DNA of 64,000 nucleotides from Mixophyes australis. Taxonomy: Eukaryota > Chordata > Amphibia > Anura > Limnodynastidae. This document shows, piece by piece, positions 21,319 through 32,028 of this stretch. The position numbers and the translations under genes are program-made. The stretch is taken from contig JAVHZZ010000003.1 in NCBI GenBank assembly GCA_036250195.1, positions 87,437,418 to 87,501,417 of the forward strand, in the 5' to 3' direction. Position 1 is the stretch's first letter, and each line of letters opens with the position of its first letter. Under the pieces are notes generated by a model. It was not told the origin of the DNA and made no database searches. It saw only the letters and a program-made list of their open reading frames with translations.

Positions 21319-22209
21319 ATATCCTCATGACTTCATAGTCTTGAAGCTCCATACTTGGTTTTTGGAATATCAATTGTCTGAAGAGAGAGTGAGTGTGAAT
21401 CTTCAGAGCCACAAAGAGCTGATATGATTGATTGCCTGAAGATCTTTGCAGGACTGATCTTTGAACGCCACTTCACATGCAACTATTTATCAGTACAACA
21501 ACAAAAAAATCCACATAATAAATGTATGTGTACATAAATAGGCTGTGGCACATGTATATATTTTATTAGATGTTTGGAAACAGTAGAGCATGCTTTGAAG
21601 ACCAATTTAAAAAAATTAGCTTGTACCATTTATTTAGTATAATAGTTTACTAATGTTAAAAAATGCTTAACACATCAACATCAATATATAAAATGAATAT
21701 CAGATGCATAGCATTTAAATTTAAATAGTAAAATATATGCATGCATACAAATGCATGAAAAAAAATAATACATGCACGAAAAAGTAAAGAAGTGCAAATA
21801 CTAAATGCTTGCAAAATGGTAATTTACAGGAAAATGTGCACCATATAAATGTTTTTAAATAATAAAAAGGAATTAACTTTGTCACTCTTCTAAAATTTAG
21901 ACAATTGGGGACATGGGCTCTGCAAATGACTTCCCATCTCTCATCTCTCCCAAACATGCTTTAATGAATGGAGTGGTAGGAGTCATAAATGTTTGTTGTG
22001 GCTTTATGGCATTTAATAAATTCTCAAAATCCATTTTGCTAACTCCATTCCACCTCCCCAGTGTCCTCTTCTTACTCTGCAAAACAGGAAGTTATCATCT
22101 TTATCAAATCAAACACATATGTAATCACTTTTGACCACTTCTTGTGTTTATAATGTGTTCTCATTAAGTGAATGTACAAAATACACATATTGTGTCATCA
22201 AGTTAATCA

Positions 22210-22859
22210 CATGTAGAAATGTAAATATGTATGATCTCATTTGGTACAATGATTTTTGAAGTGTAGACCAAGTACAGTAAGGCTGTGCTCTTATAATTGC
22301 GACACAATTAGACATTGATACATAAACATAGATTTTGGCTGGTGAAATGATAGATGATGATGATGATGACTATCATCAGCATTAGATAGTGGCTTCTGAT
22401 TGGCTGATTGTATACTGACCCCTCCATCTGGCAGTCCTCAATTTATGACAGAACCTAAGCCGAACGAACTCAAATGCATTTATGAGGCCATAAGCCAAAC
22501 GAACTTGCTGTGGTATTATTTTCTTTTGTTTTAGGTACACACGGCAACAAGATCCGGATGTCGGTGTTGGGAAGCTCTTATTGTGTACTGGGCATCAAGG
22601 CGCAGGCTGGCTCAGCTTTGGTTCGGCTTTTACCAGCCATTCAATCCAGATGGCCAGAGGTATTCTTGTGCTGATCGCATGTTATACCCATACTCCTGGC
22701 GGGCCAGCAACCCTGCCCCTGTCACTACAAAATACACATATTGTGTCATCAAGTTAATCACGTGTAGAAATGTAAATATGTATGGTCTCATTTGGTACAA
22801 TGATTTTTTGAAGCACAGACCAAGTACAGTAAGGCTGTGCTCATATAATTGTGACACAA
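22210..22859. repeat. Partial second-order copies of the repeat family, left side of the hAT nest
   Basis: 22185-22727 carries a ~540-bp version of the unit with an extra 300-bp segment (GATGATGATGATGAC, GCTTCTGATTGGCTGATTG). From 22728 the same series restarts (ACAAAATACACATATTGTG) and is cut at 22859 after GACACAATTAG. It continues at 28218 with ATTGATACATAAA, exactly as in the unbroken copy near 22300-22330. Confidence 0.85.
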
Positions 22860-22865
22860 TTAGTC

Positions 22866-23034
22866 AGTCAGTCAGTGTTCTTCAAAGTCTCAAGTGACAT
22901 TGTATTATGCCGTAGCTCATACAGAAACAGAAGGGGTGACATTGTTTTTGTCACTCTCCAGTCTCAGTCATGATGATACTAATCCCTCTACCTCATGTGT
23001 TAAAGCCTATGTTCAAGTGCATAGTGGTTTTAAG
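22866..23034 (+). pseudogene. ORF1 leader and start fragment of outer hAT (G)
   Basis: GTGTTCTTCAAAGTCTC and ACATTGTATTATGCCGTAGC match leader DNA at 23310-23355 (plus) and 25540-25590 (minus). The end of the fragment reads DDTNPSTSCVKAYVQ, like the ORF1 homologue at 25490 (minus). It stops at GTTTTAAG where the inner element begins. Confidence 0.6.
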
Positions 23035-23240
23035 TAGAGATGGGCGGGCTCAGTTTCCTGAAAACCGAGCCCACCCGAACTTAGGATATCTGAGCCGGCC
23101 CAGTACTTTCACATGCGTTCGGGCATGGAAACGAGGCAAAGCGTCATTATTGCATCGTTGGATCTCGCAAGACTTTTATTCTATAAATAGCGACCGAAAA
23201 CGAGATCCTGCGCCATTTCACATAGAGACACTGAAGGGGT
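23035..23240 (+). promoter_or_regulatory. GGGCGGG-type hAT end with TATA box
   Basis: Homologous to the minus-strand end at 13500-13686: TAGAGATGGGCGGGCTC, CCGAGCCCACCCGAAC, then TTCTATAAATAGCGACC near 23178-23194 and a GC-rich start region. It is the likely core promoter for a plus-strand transcript of element F. Confidence 0.55.
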
Positions 23241-23569
23241 AGCAGGGTTCTTAGCAGTCTCCAGTGCAGTTAGGCAGCGTTATTAATGCAAGTGAAAGAG
23301 AAGTGTTGGCAGTGTTCTTCCAAGACTTCAGTCACATTGTATTGTGCCAGAGCTCACCCAGAAATAAGAGAGGTGGTGCTCTTTGCTTTATGAGAATGTA
23401 ATAGGCTGGCATTGTTGTTCACAGAGCTCACAGAAAAACAGAAGGGTTAACAACAGTGTTATTGTCACACTTTAGTCTCAGTGTCATTGCCTACACAGAA
23501 ACAAAAGGGAAAGGAGGGACATAATAGAAACTTTGAAATATATAATTATGAAGGGTTTCTCAACAAGGT

Positions 23570-23757
23570 ATTATTATTATTATTAATTTTTATTTATAGT
23601 GCGCCCCTAGGTGTCCGTAGCGCCGTACAGGGACACACGGGATTACAATACGAGGTGAGACAGCACAGTACAGTAAACAATAAGCACAGTAACTCAGTGA
23701 GCTCGAAGCACAGCTAGAAGGGTGGAGGAGGGGAGAGGGGAAGGTACAGGAGGGTAA
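23570..23757 (-). mobile_element. LINE-2-like 3' tail
   Basis: An (ATT)n tail and AATTTTTATTTATAGTGCGCCC are followed by GTAGCGCCGTACAGGGACA. The same family at 33926 carries readable reverse-transcriptase sequence. It is oriented minus, with the simple-repeat tail at its 3' end. Confidence 0.75.
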
Positions 23758-23829
23758 CATTCTTCAAATGAAGAAAAGTACTAGAACACAATGATATGTA
23801 CTGAGGGAAGTAGATTCAGAGGAAATTGG

Positions 23830-24775
23830 AGAAAAAACTATCTACCTTCCTTCTCTCAGCTACATCCAAGCACCTGCAAACTACAGTCACCATTCTCATC
23901 CTCATCAGTGTGTACATCATTGTTGCTCACACAATATTAATTATTCCATGCTGTAAGACTATATTACAGAAGTCTCTGTACTTTGATGTAATTACCAGCA
24001 AAGGACCTTCTCATGGAATTTGTAGTACATATTAAGCCAAAGCTGTCACGGTTTTGGGGCAATTCTTTCAGACCAGAGCAGATGTTGAAATGTTGTGCAG
24101 ACTCAGGTATCACCACCACTGGGTCTCTTGGTAAAGCTATTTTTTTCCTAGCTGCAGTCACAATAGAAACTGAAGGAGTATACCTTGTGGTGTCATGTAC
24201 CACTTGAGCTGTCAACTGGCTGACCAGCAACTCATTGCATCTCTTGAGATATGTGTAACTTGGAAATAAATATAACACATAACTCTTAAACCTAGGGTCT
24301 AGCACAGTCGCCAAAATGTAGTGATCAGATTTAAAAATGTTGATAACTCTTAGATCTGGCAAAGCGGAAAAAGTACTTGATCTACCAGTCTGATATTCAC
24401 ATTTTTGTTTTCCAAAAGTCTAATTAAGGGAATCAAGATAGCTGTGCTGAACTCACTTTACAGTAGACTTTTTATATTGCTTTCAGGACCATAAATAACA
24501 CTGAAGTTATTCTCCACTGCGCTGGACTAAAATACATTCCCCCTTTTTTCCCATGGGGTGTAGAGTAAGCGTGGATGGCCTTTCGCTGTTCCTCCATCCA
24601 CTTAAGCATACAAAGGGTTGAATTCCAAGTTGCTACCACCTCTTGCTTCAGTTGGTGACAGGGCAAATTGTATTATTGTGGTAGCAGCTGCAATCTTCTA
24701 CATGCTGTTGGAGAATGGCGGTAAAGTCCGGAAATTTTTCCAGCCACAGACAGCATCTCCTGCACGTCCCTGTCA
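23830..24775 (-). pseudogene. hAT transposase remnant, subfamily C, inside element F/H
   Basis: The minus strand reads CHQLKQEVVATWNSTLCML (24666-24610), VINIFKSDHYILATVLDPRF (about 24350-24290), CNELLVSQLTAQVV and SAQHFNICSGLKELPQNRD (about 24100-24040). These are standard hAT core and C-terminal blocks. The N-terminal half is absent and frames are broken. The HFNICSGLKELPQ motif places it with the copies at 8854 and 27880 (minus). Confidence 0.8.
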
Positions 24776-25100
24776 TCATCCTCATCAGCAGCAGCTAATT
24801 ATATAGCACCAGTAATTGCGCTGCGCTGTGCAGAGCAGATGATAACTAAACAGAAACCATTTTAAGTTATGTTAGTCATGTACATAGTTATAAGATATAG
24901 TTCTAAGTTATGTTAGTTATGTAGATAGTTATAAGATATAGTTCAAAGTTATGTTAGTTATGTAGATAGTTATAAGATATAGTTCTAAGTTATGTTAGTT
25001 ATGTAGATAGTTATAAGATATAGTTAGAAGTTATGTTAGCTCACATCAGTCCCTACCCCATTCAGAGCTTACAGTCTAAAATCCTAACATAGACACAGAC
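24776..25100 (-). mobile_element. LINE-2 3' tail with internal minisatellite
   Basis: The left part is AATTATATAGCACCAGTAAT followed by GCGCTGCGCTGTGCAGAGCA. The right part is CAGTCCCTACCCCATTCAGA then GCTTACAGTCTAAAATC. These are the 3' end of the family at 37166-37300 in reverse, separated by the 41-bp repeat. Confidence 0.75.
24862..25045. repeat. 41-bp tandem repeat, ~4.4 copies
   Basis: GTTATGTTAG begins at 24866, 24907, 24948, 24989 and 25030. It expanded inside the LINE-2 tail. Confidence 0.95.
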
Positions 25101-25199
25101 ACACAAATGCAGCCAGTTAACCGACTAGTATGTTTTAGAACTGTGGAAGAACACCGTAAAGGCACCGTGCTGCAAGGTCTTGCATCATCATGACTGATC

Positions 25200-25490
25200 T
25201 TACAAGAAGATGCCTCAAGGAAAGTTGCAGAAACTTGCCACTGCGTGTGTAATGGCATATTGGCAATTTAATTTTTTTATGCAGTTAACTTTGCCTAGAT
25301 TACAGGTGTTTTTTAATTTACCATGGTAAATTGTGTTTTTTTACATTTTGGTTTCCCTCACTTTAAAAACACTATGCACCTCAGTCTTTAACATAGGCTT
25401 TAGCAGATGACGTAGAGGCATTCCTATCATCATGACTGGTACCAGCAGCTGCTTGGTGCCCCTGGTCTGCTCTTGACTGATGTGAATCCA
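25200..25490 (-). pseudogene. Degraded ORF1 homologue
   Basis: The minus strand from 25490 reads MDSHQSRADQGHQ and then DDRNASTSSAKAYVKD before a stop. Further pieces match the 10795-11511 frame, including a HYTRSGK-like segment near 25250 equivalent to FYTRSGK there. Its leader at 25500-25660 matches the leaders at 22866 and 23310. Confidence 0.6.
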
Positions 25491-25669
25491 TATCGATGGC
25501 ACAGTACAATATCACTACACTTTAAAGAACACTGCCAGACCTATTAATAATGCTATGGCACAATACAATGTGATTGGAGACTTTGAAAAATAAGTTCAAG
25601 GTCAATTACTTCTGTTGAAGCACTGAACACTGGCAACTATTTGGGGGTGAGCTATGGCACAATCTTTTG

Positions 25670-25936
25670 GGCGAAAGTATATGAAAATCATATTGTGACC
25701 TGTGAGGTGCAAAATATTGACTGGAAATGACTGGAAATTAGTGTTATTGAGGTTAATAATAATGTAGGTACAAAATAATAGCTAAATTATGTGATTTTAG
25801 CCCAAAAAGTGGCATTTTGGCAAAAAAAAGCAAAACAAAACATAAACACACGAGGGTGATTTTGGCAAAACCAAAACCCGAAGGTAACCCAGATCCAAAA
25901 CCAAAACCAAAACACGGGGGCCAGTGAGCATCTCGA
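25670..25936 (-). repeat. GTTTTG-type terminal region of element F/H
   Basis: Same end as at 3597-3867, with the terminal CATCTCTA changed to CATCTCGA. Confidence 0.7.
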
Positions 25937-26099
25937 GTCTTAATTCCGGGAAACAAAAATGTAAATAAAAAGCTTGTACCTTTTTAAATAAAAAAAAAAA
26001 CCTCTCTAAAAAAAGGTGAAAGTTTACTGTAGAAAAACAAAAAAAAGCCAATACACCATTCTACCCAAAATATTACCAGGCATACCAGCATCAGGTAGC

Positions 26100-27880
26100 T
26101 CCCTTCTCTTAGCCAGATTTCAGTACCTGCAATCTACACTGTCATTATATTCATCCTCATCATTGTGTACATCTTCCTCAAACAATATGAATTCATCACC
26201 ACTGGAGTTCATCATCACAGAAGTCTGTGTACTTTGATGTAATTGCCGATAATGGTCTTCCTCATGGAATATGTAATTCATTTTATGGCAGAGCTGTCAC
26301 GATTTTTGGGCAGTTCTTTTAGAGCAGAGCAAATGTCAACATGTTGTGCTAACTCCTTTGCATCTCCACTGGGTGTCTTGGGAAAGCTACCTTTTTTTCC
26401 CGAGAAGCAGTTGCCAGAGAAACTGAAGGAGGAGACGTCATTACAAGATGTTGATAGCTCTTTGAGCCTGGCGAAGCAAATTAAGTCCTAGATCTACAAC
26501 TACAATACAGTTAGCGGATTTGCTTAGTTTAATTTCATCCTTCAATTTCTCTAGCTGTTTCTCAAAAAGTATAATTAAGGCAACCACTTGACTCAAGCTA
26601 ACCGTGTTTGCAATCTCTTCACAGGTGACTACTTCGCTGGACTAAAGTACATTACCCTCAAATTCTAGTCTTCTTGCAACTGCTGCATTATCCTACATGC
26701 TGTTGCAGTATCCCAAAAATGACCCTAAATTTTTTGGGACACAGACAGGATCTCCTGCATGTCATTGTCATCGTTTAACATCAAGTTGATTGTGTGAGCA
26801 AAACAGGAAATGTGATGGAATTCCCCCCGCTGTAATGCTCTAACAATATTGGTGGCCTTATCAGAAATCACATATCCTCAGGAGAGTCCAAGCAGGATTA
26901 GCCATTATGCAATGACATCCCTTAGTTTTTGTAACAGATTGTCAGCTATATGCCTCTTAGTGAAGCCGCTGATACACAGAGTAGCCTACTTCTGAAAAAT
27001 GTGACGTACTTGGGTACATGCTGCTGCTGTTCCTGCTGGTGAAGGCGAATCACCAACCCAGTGGGCTGTCACAGTCATATAATCTTTAGTTTATCCAGTT
27101 CTGCTTGTCCCCATATCTGTGGTTAAGTTTATTGTGGGTAGAAATGCATTTTGTAGCCAAATAATTACATTTTTAGGAACTTTCTGGTAGAAGTGAGGAA
27201 TAGCTTTTCTAGTAAAATGGTGTTGTGAAGGAATTTGGTAATAGGGACAGAAGACCTCAAGTAACTGTCTAAAAGCAGCTGCATTCATAGTGGACATTGG
27301 ACGCAGATCTAATACTAGCATAGTCCCCATGGAGTCTTTGATCCGCTTTGAGACTGGGTGACAGCTTTCTTACTTTCATCCTCTAGCAAAGGATTGTTTA
27401 ACAGTCAATTGTTGTAAACTACTAGTAGTATTCTTCTGGGTTGAAGATCCACCCCCAGCAGTAGCAGCAGCAGCGGGACTAGCGCTCAATAATTCTCCAG
27501 AGGAATCTTGGTTAGTGGAGGAGTTATCTAGCCTTAGCAACTTGGATGCAGGACTAACTCCCATCACTTGTGAGGATATTGATGATGAAGGTGTTGGTGG
27601 TGTAGATTGCAGGTGCTGGGAATCTAGATGAGAGAAGGGAGGTAGATGATGCTGGACTGCTTGTTGTTATTTTATTAATATAAGTTTCTGATTTCCCCCA
27701 AAGCTTTCCATGAACTCGCTTCAATTGCCGTAACATAGATGAGGATCCTAGATGGTTAAGGTCTACCTCTACCCCTACTGAGTTTGGCTTTAAAAACGCT
27801 ACAAATGGCTAGACAACTGTTGTCAGGATTTGATTTGTGTAAAAATAATTCCACACATAAGAGGTGGATTTTTGGTCTTA
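26100..27880 (-). pseudogene. Near full-length hAT transposase remnant, subfamily C, with BED finger
   Basis: Minus strand, in order: SYVWNYFYTN near 27860-27840 and LNHLGSSSMLRQLKRVH near 27760-27700 (BED finger, with one expected histidine reading Q); KLWGKSETYIN; a Ser/Ala-rich linker (SSPASSTSLLSSRFPAPA; SASPAAAATAGGG); LDLRPMSTMNAAAF and PYYQIPSQHHFTRKAIPHFY near 27310-27190; DNA for the RHTADN, catalytic and C-terminal blocks down to about 26160. Stops and frameshifts interrupt it. It is the most complete copy of this subfamily here and shows the usual hAT order BED, linker, core, dimerisation region. Confidence 0.8.
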
Positions 27881-27949
27881 TGCCCAGGCATGACAATGGC
27901 CTTTTTCATATCACTGGCAAGAACTGCTGCACTTTTTGTTTGAAAGTAT

Positions 27950-28217
27950 ATGAAAATAATATTGTGACCTGTGAGGTCGTCAAAATTGACTGCAAATGAC
28001 TTTAAATTAGTGTTAGTGAGGTTAATAATAACGTAGGATCAAAAAAAGAGCAACATTATATGATTTTAGCATATTTTAGCAATTTGTCTAAAAAAATACA
28101 GATCCAAAACCAAAACACACAAGGGTGGTTTTGCCAAAACCAAAACCAAAACACGAAGCTAATCCAGATCCAAGGCCAAAACCAAAACCACTTCACGGGG
28201 GTCAGTGAGCATCTCTA
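27950..28217 (-). repeat. GTTTTG-type terminal region at right end of the hAT nest
   Basis: Matches 3597-3867 and 25670-25936 (ATATTGTGACCTGTGAGG, GAGGTTAATAATA, CATCTCTA). It is followed by ATTGATAC, the repeat-family sequence present at the unbroken site near 22314. Confidence 0.75.
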
Positions 28218-29880
28218 ATTGATACATAAATATAGACTTTTTAGGATGGCTGGTGAAATGATAGATGATGATGATGACTCATCATCATAATCAGCAGTCA
28301 GCAGTAGATAGTGGCTGCTGATTGGCTGGTTGTATACTGAACCCTCCATCTGGCAGTTCTTAATTTATGACAGGCCATAAGCAGAACAAACTTGCTGTGG
28401 TATTATTTTATTTTGTTTAAGGCACACACGGCAACAAGTCGGTCGTGGGAGGCTCTTATTGTGTACTGGGCATCCAGGCACATCCTGGCTCAGGTTTGGT
28501 TCGCCTTTTACCAGCCATTCAGTCCAGATGGCCAGGGGTACTCTTGTGCTGGTCGAATGTTATACCCATACTCCTGGCAGGCCAGCAACCCTGCCAGGAG
28601 TATGGCAGTTAGTGAGATTACTTGGTGGCAGGCTGGGTGTCCTTTAAAGGACTCCAACTTTGGCAGGAAAGCTTTTGCGGTCAGCGACTAATACATACGG
28701 TGCTATCGTGGCTTGGTTGCAGGTCAATGCCCCTTTCGAAGTAACCTGGCTCTTGTCTCTTTGTGTGGGGGACCCCTTGACCTGCTTTGTGTGGGCAAGT
28801 CATGGTGAGTGCAGAAGGGGGGTAATCACTCTGATGCCAGATTTAGCACTGGCCAAATCTTAAAGTAGTATATCCTGGGACCAGTGGTTAGTGCCGGACA
28901 TCCATACTCTGTTTTGCTTTGGGTATTAGTTGGTAGCATACCTGCGAAGGCTTTCACCTCCACCATAATTTAATCAATCAATAAACTGTGAACTTTTGCC
29001 AAATAATTTATTTGTGTCAGTGTCTTTATTTATTGATGTGAGTATAAGTCTAATTAGGTAGAATATTTTAGGCAATGAAGAGATGCATCAACAATATGCA
29101 GTTTATGACAAGTGAGGCCTTAAGCAAAGCAAACTGAAACGCATTTATTTGTGCCAAGTCATTCACTTACCTTTTAGGGGTTAAGTTTCACTGTATACTC
29201 AAGCCAATATGATCACAGGTGGATGGCTTGTGTGTTGTGTCTGCCCTATATATTCTTCCCCCAGTGGCTACTTGGGCTCTTTTGCTGGATAAATTCTCTC
29301 TCACCCCCCATATGCTACCACAGGCATTATGTGGTTTGGTTCATTGTATTGCTAATGCTGTTTTTTCCCTGTTTAGGTGCTGATCCATGGTGGAGTTACT
29401 AATCATTTATTTTTCCCCTTTACAGACAAGGAACAGAATGTAGGAAACTTTTGCTGTCAGCAATTAATACATACTGTGCTATCGCTGATTGGCTGCAGGA
29501 CACTGCCCCTTTCGATACAGCTTAGCTCTTGGTTCCTTTGTGGGGGATGTCATTGTGAGCCCAGAAGGGGCGTAGTCACTCTGACACCAGGTTTAGCATT
29601 GGCCAACTCATAAAGCAGTATATCCTGGGACCAGTGGTTAATCCCGGATGGCCATAAACTGTTTTGGTTCAGGTATTACTCTGTAGCTGACCTGCTTTTG
29701 CCACCACCATAATTTAATCAATCAACAAACTGTGACCTTTTGCCAAACAATTAATTTGATTCAGTGTCTTTATTTATTGATGCAAGTATAAGGTTAATTA
29801 GCCAGAATAGCTTGTAAATGAAGAGAGGAATAAACAGTATGCAGTTTATTAGTGTTGCAGCTATATTATATGAAGTCATG
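28218..29880. repeat. Continuation of the repeat family, with two ~420-bp direct repeats
   Basis: 28218-28680 continues the copy interrupted at 22859. Sequence at 28676-29100 is repeated with divergence at 29451-29870 (TATATCCTGGGACCAGTGGTTA; CACCATAATTTAATCAATCAA). The offset is about 775 bp. No gene recognised. Confidence 0.75.
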
Positions 29881-30964
29881 GCCATAGTTTCCCATTTCTT
29901 AACTGATATTTCCATTTGGGGTACTACTTTCTATTTGATTTTTAAAAGCAACAACATCTAATTTTGTATTTAATTTAATTTAATGAGTATTTGTATTTGC
30001 ATTTGTGTTTGTATTTCAATAGATTTTATATGGAACACCCCCACTCTTTCTGCTGTCACAATAACAAATAAATATATAATAAATTATGTTTGCAATTCAA
30101 TGAGTAATATACAGAATGGTGTACAATTCATGTTAAAATGTCTGTTCTTTCCTTTAAGGATGAAAAAGCAGATTACTCAGATATTTTGGACAGTTTCTGC
30201 TGCTCAGCATAAGACAACTGTATTTAGAATTCCATAGTTGTGGCACCAGGTGTGTGTTATATCAGCATGTCTAATAACCCAGGCTAGTTATGTATTCCAC
30301 GTACTGCAACCCCTTTTCGCTGGATGTGCTAATGTTATTCAGTTGCCCCCAGATCTTCTGCAAGGAGTTAATAGTGTTTACTTCTCAAATTAAAAGCATA
30401 TACATTGGAAGAAGAGCAATCAATATTTGTCAGGAACCAGATCAGCAATTGGAGTACAAAATCAGAAAACTAGGTGAGGTCAAACAAATTGGAGTAAGAG
30501 ACCACAGAATAATTATTAATTTTATGAGAAAAAGCATAGATAACCCCTCTGTTTGACAATTTATAAAATCTGTGATAAATTCTGTCCTTAGCTACTAAAA
30601 ACACTTTACCAGACCTCAGTTATGTCAGCCATTAAAATGTCTACAAGGGTATGAATCCTTAACCTTTGTTTGTTCTTTATGTTGCCAATTTTCAACATGA
30701 ATGTAATTAACTATGCATCGGTTTTGTCTGAGGTTTGGAGTTTTCCTAACTGTGAGCTTTACCCTTGGGCCAATGAACTGTTTAAGGTCCTCATTCTTAA
30801 AAATAGTGAACCATCGTAAGTTATGTATCCTACACATGTCTGTCCATTACAAATTATATGTGGCAATAATGTATACCATGTAATTTAAAGGTTTGCATTT
30901 AATCTGCATTTAATCTTTAACCTGCAAAAGATTTTCCTTTGTGGATGCTTCTGCAGTATATATA
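29881..30964. other. AT-rich tract, nothing recognised
   Basis: Short frames only. No termini or tandem repeats seen before the TA at 30963-30964 that precedes the next element. Confidence 0.5.
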
Positions 30965-32028
30965 CACTAACCGCCCACAACATTAACACCACTGATAAGT
31001 GAAGTGAATAACATTGATTATCTCGTATCAATTGCACCTGTAAAGGGGTGAGATACATTAGGCAACATGTGAACAGCTAGTTCTTGAAAGTGATGTATTA
31101 GAAGCAGGAAAAATAGGCAACAGTAAGGATCTGAGCAACTTTGATAAGGACCAAATTGTGATTGGTATATGACCTGGTCAAAGCACCTTCAAAACGGCAA
31201 GTCTTGTGCAGTGCTTCCAGTATGCAGTGGTTAGTACCTACCAAAAGTGGTTCAAGAATGGGCAACTGGTAAACCAGCAACAGGGTCATGGGTGCCCAAG
31301 GCTTATTGATGCGCTTAGGGAGCAAAGGCTGGCCCCTCTATTCCTATCCCACAGAAGAGCTACTGTAGCACAAATTGCAGAAAATGTTATTTCTGGCTAT
31401 GATAGAAAGGTGTCAGAACATACAGTGCATTGCAGCTTGCAGCATATGGGGCTGCATAGTTGCAGACCGCTCAGAGTGCCCATGCTGACCCCTGTCCACC
31501 ACCAAAAGCTCCAACAATGGGCACCTGAGCACCTGAACTGGATCATGGAGCAATGGAAGAAGGTGGCCTCATCTGATGAATTATATTTTCTTTTACATCA
31601 TGTACATGGCCGTGTGTATGTGAGTCATTTACCTGGGGAAGAGATGGCACCAGGATGGACAATAGGAAGAAGGCAAGACGACGGAGGCAGTGTGATGCAC
31701 TGAGCAATGTACTGCTGGGAATCTTTGGATCCTGGCATTCATGTGGATGTTTCTTTGACAAGTACCACCTACCCAAACATTGTTGCAGACTGAGTACACC
31801 CTTTCATGACAAGCAGGATAATGTGTCCTGCCGCACTGCAAAAATTGTTCAGGAATGGTTTGAGGAGCATGACAAAGGTGTTAACTTGGCTTCCAAATTC
31901 CGCAAATCTCAATCCAATTGAGTTGAGCATCTGTGGGATGTGTCTCAATGAGTTAGAGTTGATTTGACAGCAAAAGGGGGACCTACACAAAATTAGGCAG
32001 GTAGTTTTAATCTTGTAGCTGATCGGTG
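30965..32028 (+). mobile_element. Tc1-like element 2 with both ends and TA flanks
   Basis: Left end CACTAACCGCCCACAACATT follows TA at 30963. The right end TTTTAATCTTGTAGCTGATCGGTG is followed by TA at 32029. Read inward, the two ends are imperfect inverted repeats. TA duplication, terminal similarity and internal transposase together identify a Tc1/mariner element of about 1.06 kb. Confidence 0.88.
31090..31945 (+). pseudogene. Tc1-like transposase remnant of element 2
   Basis: One frame is open from 31206 to 31703. It includes a helix-turn-helix-like part (YQKWFKNGQLVNQQQGHGCP, then RATVAQIAENV) and the catalytic core start SSDELYFLLHHVHGRVYV with the first aspartate. A stop follows GGSVMH. 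A second frame continues with KQDNVSCRTAKIVQEWFEEH, holding the second conserved aspartate. The region of the third acidic residue (usually PDLNPIE) is frameshifted near 31905-31930. It cannot be active, but it is better preserved than the copy at 13750. Confidence 0.85.

Larger units (their letters stand above)
16607..22209. repeat. Tandem array of ~2.0-kb units, ~2.8 copies
   Basis: The marker GGTAGATTTTGGCTTG occurs at about 16611, 18604 and 20606, giving unit lengths of about 1,997 and 2,002 bp. Units two and three are nearly identical over most of their length. Unit one is clearly more diverged from 16607 to about 17750 and then close to identical with unit two. Each unit holds the same open frames in the same places. 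The array ends where unit three passes into GTAAATATGTATGATC at about 22218, whereas units one and two jump to CTTGCTGTGG. It may be a recent tandem duplication or an assembly effect. Confidence 0.95.
23035..25936 (+). mobile_element. hAT element F/H inserted in G, near-matching 8-bp flanks
   Basis: The left terminus TAGAGATGGGCGGGCTCAG is at 23035; the right GTTTTG-type terminus ends GTGAGCATCTCGA at 25936. Flanks are GTTTTAAG and GTCTTAAT (6 of 8 identical). The sequence around them reconnects as one ORF1-like tract, so the block is a single insertion. Inside are a promoter-like left end, a LINE-2 tail, a minus-strand transposase remnant, a second LINE-2 tail with a 41-bp minisatellite, and a minus-strand ORF1 remnant. 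Confidence 0.65.
22866..28217 (+). mobile_element. hAT nest: element G/D carrying an inserted element F/H
   Basis: The outer element is read as 22866-23034 plus 25945-28217. It consists of a 5'-leader and ORF1 fragment on the plus strand, then a BED transposase remnant on the minus strand, then a GTTTTG-type terminus ending CATCTCTA at 28217. Its left terminus is missing: neither TAGAGATGG nor the left copy of ATTGATAC is present. The ORF1 region is split by the inner element, and sequence on both sides lines up with the undivided homologue at 25330-25440 (minus). Confidence 0.7.
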
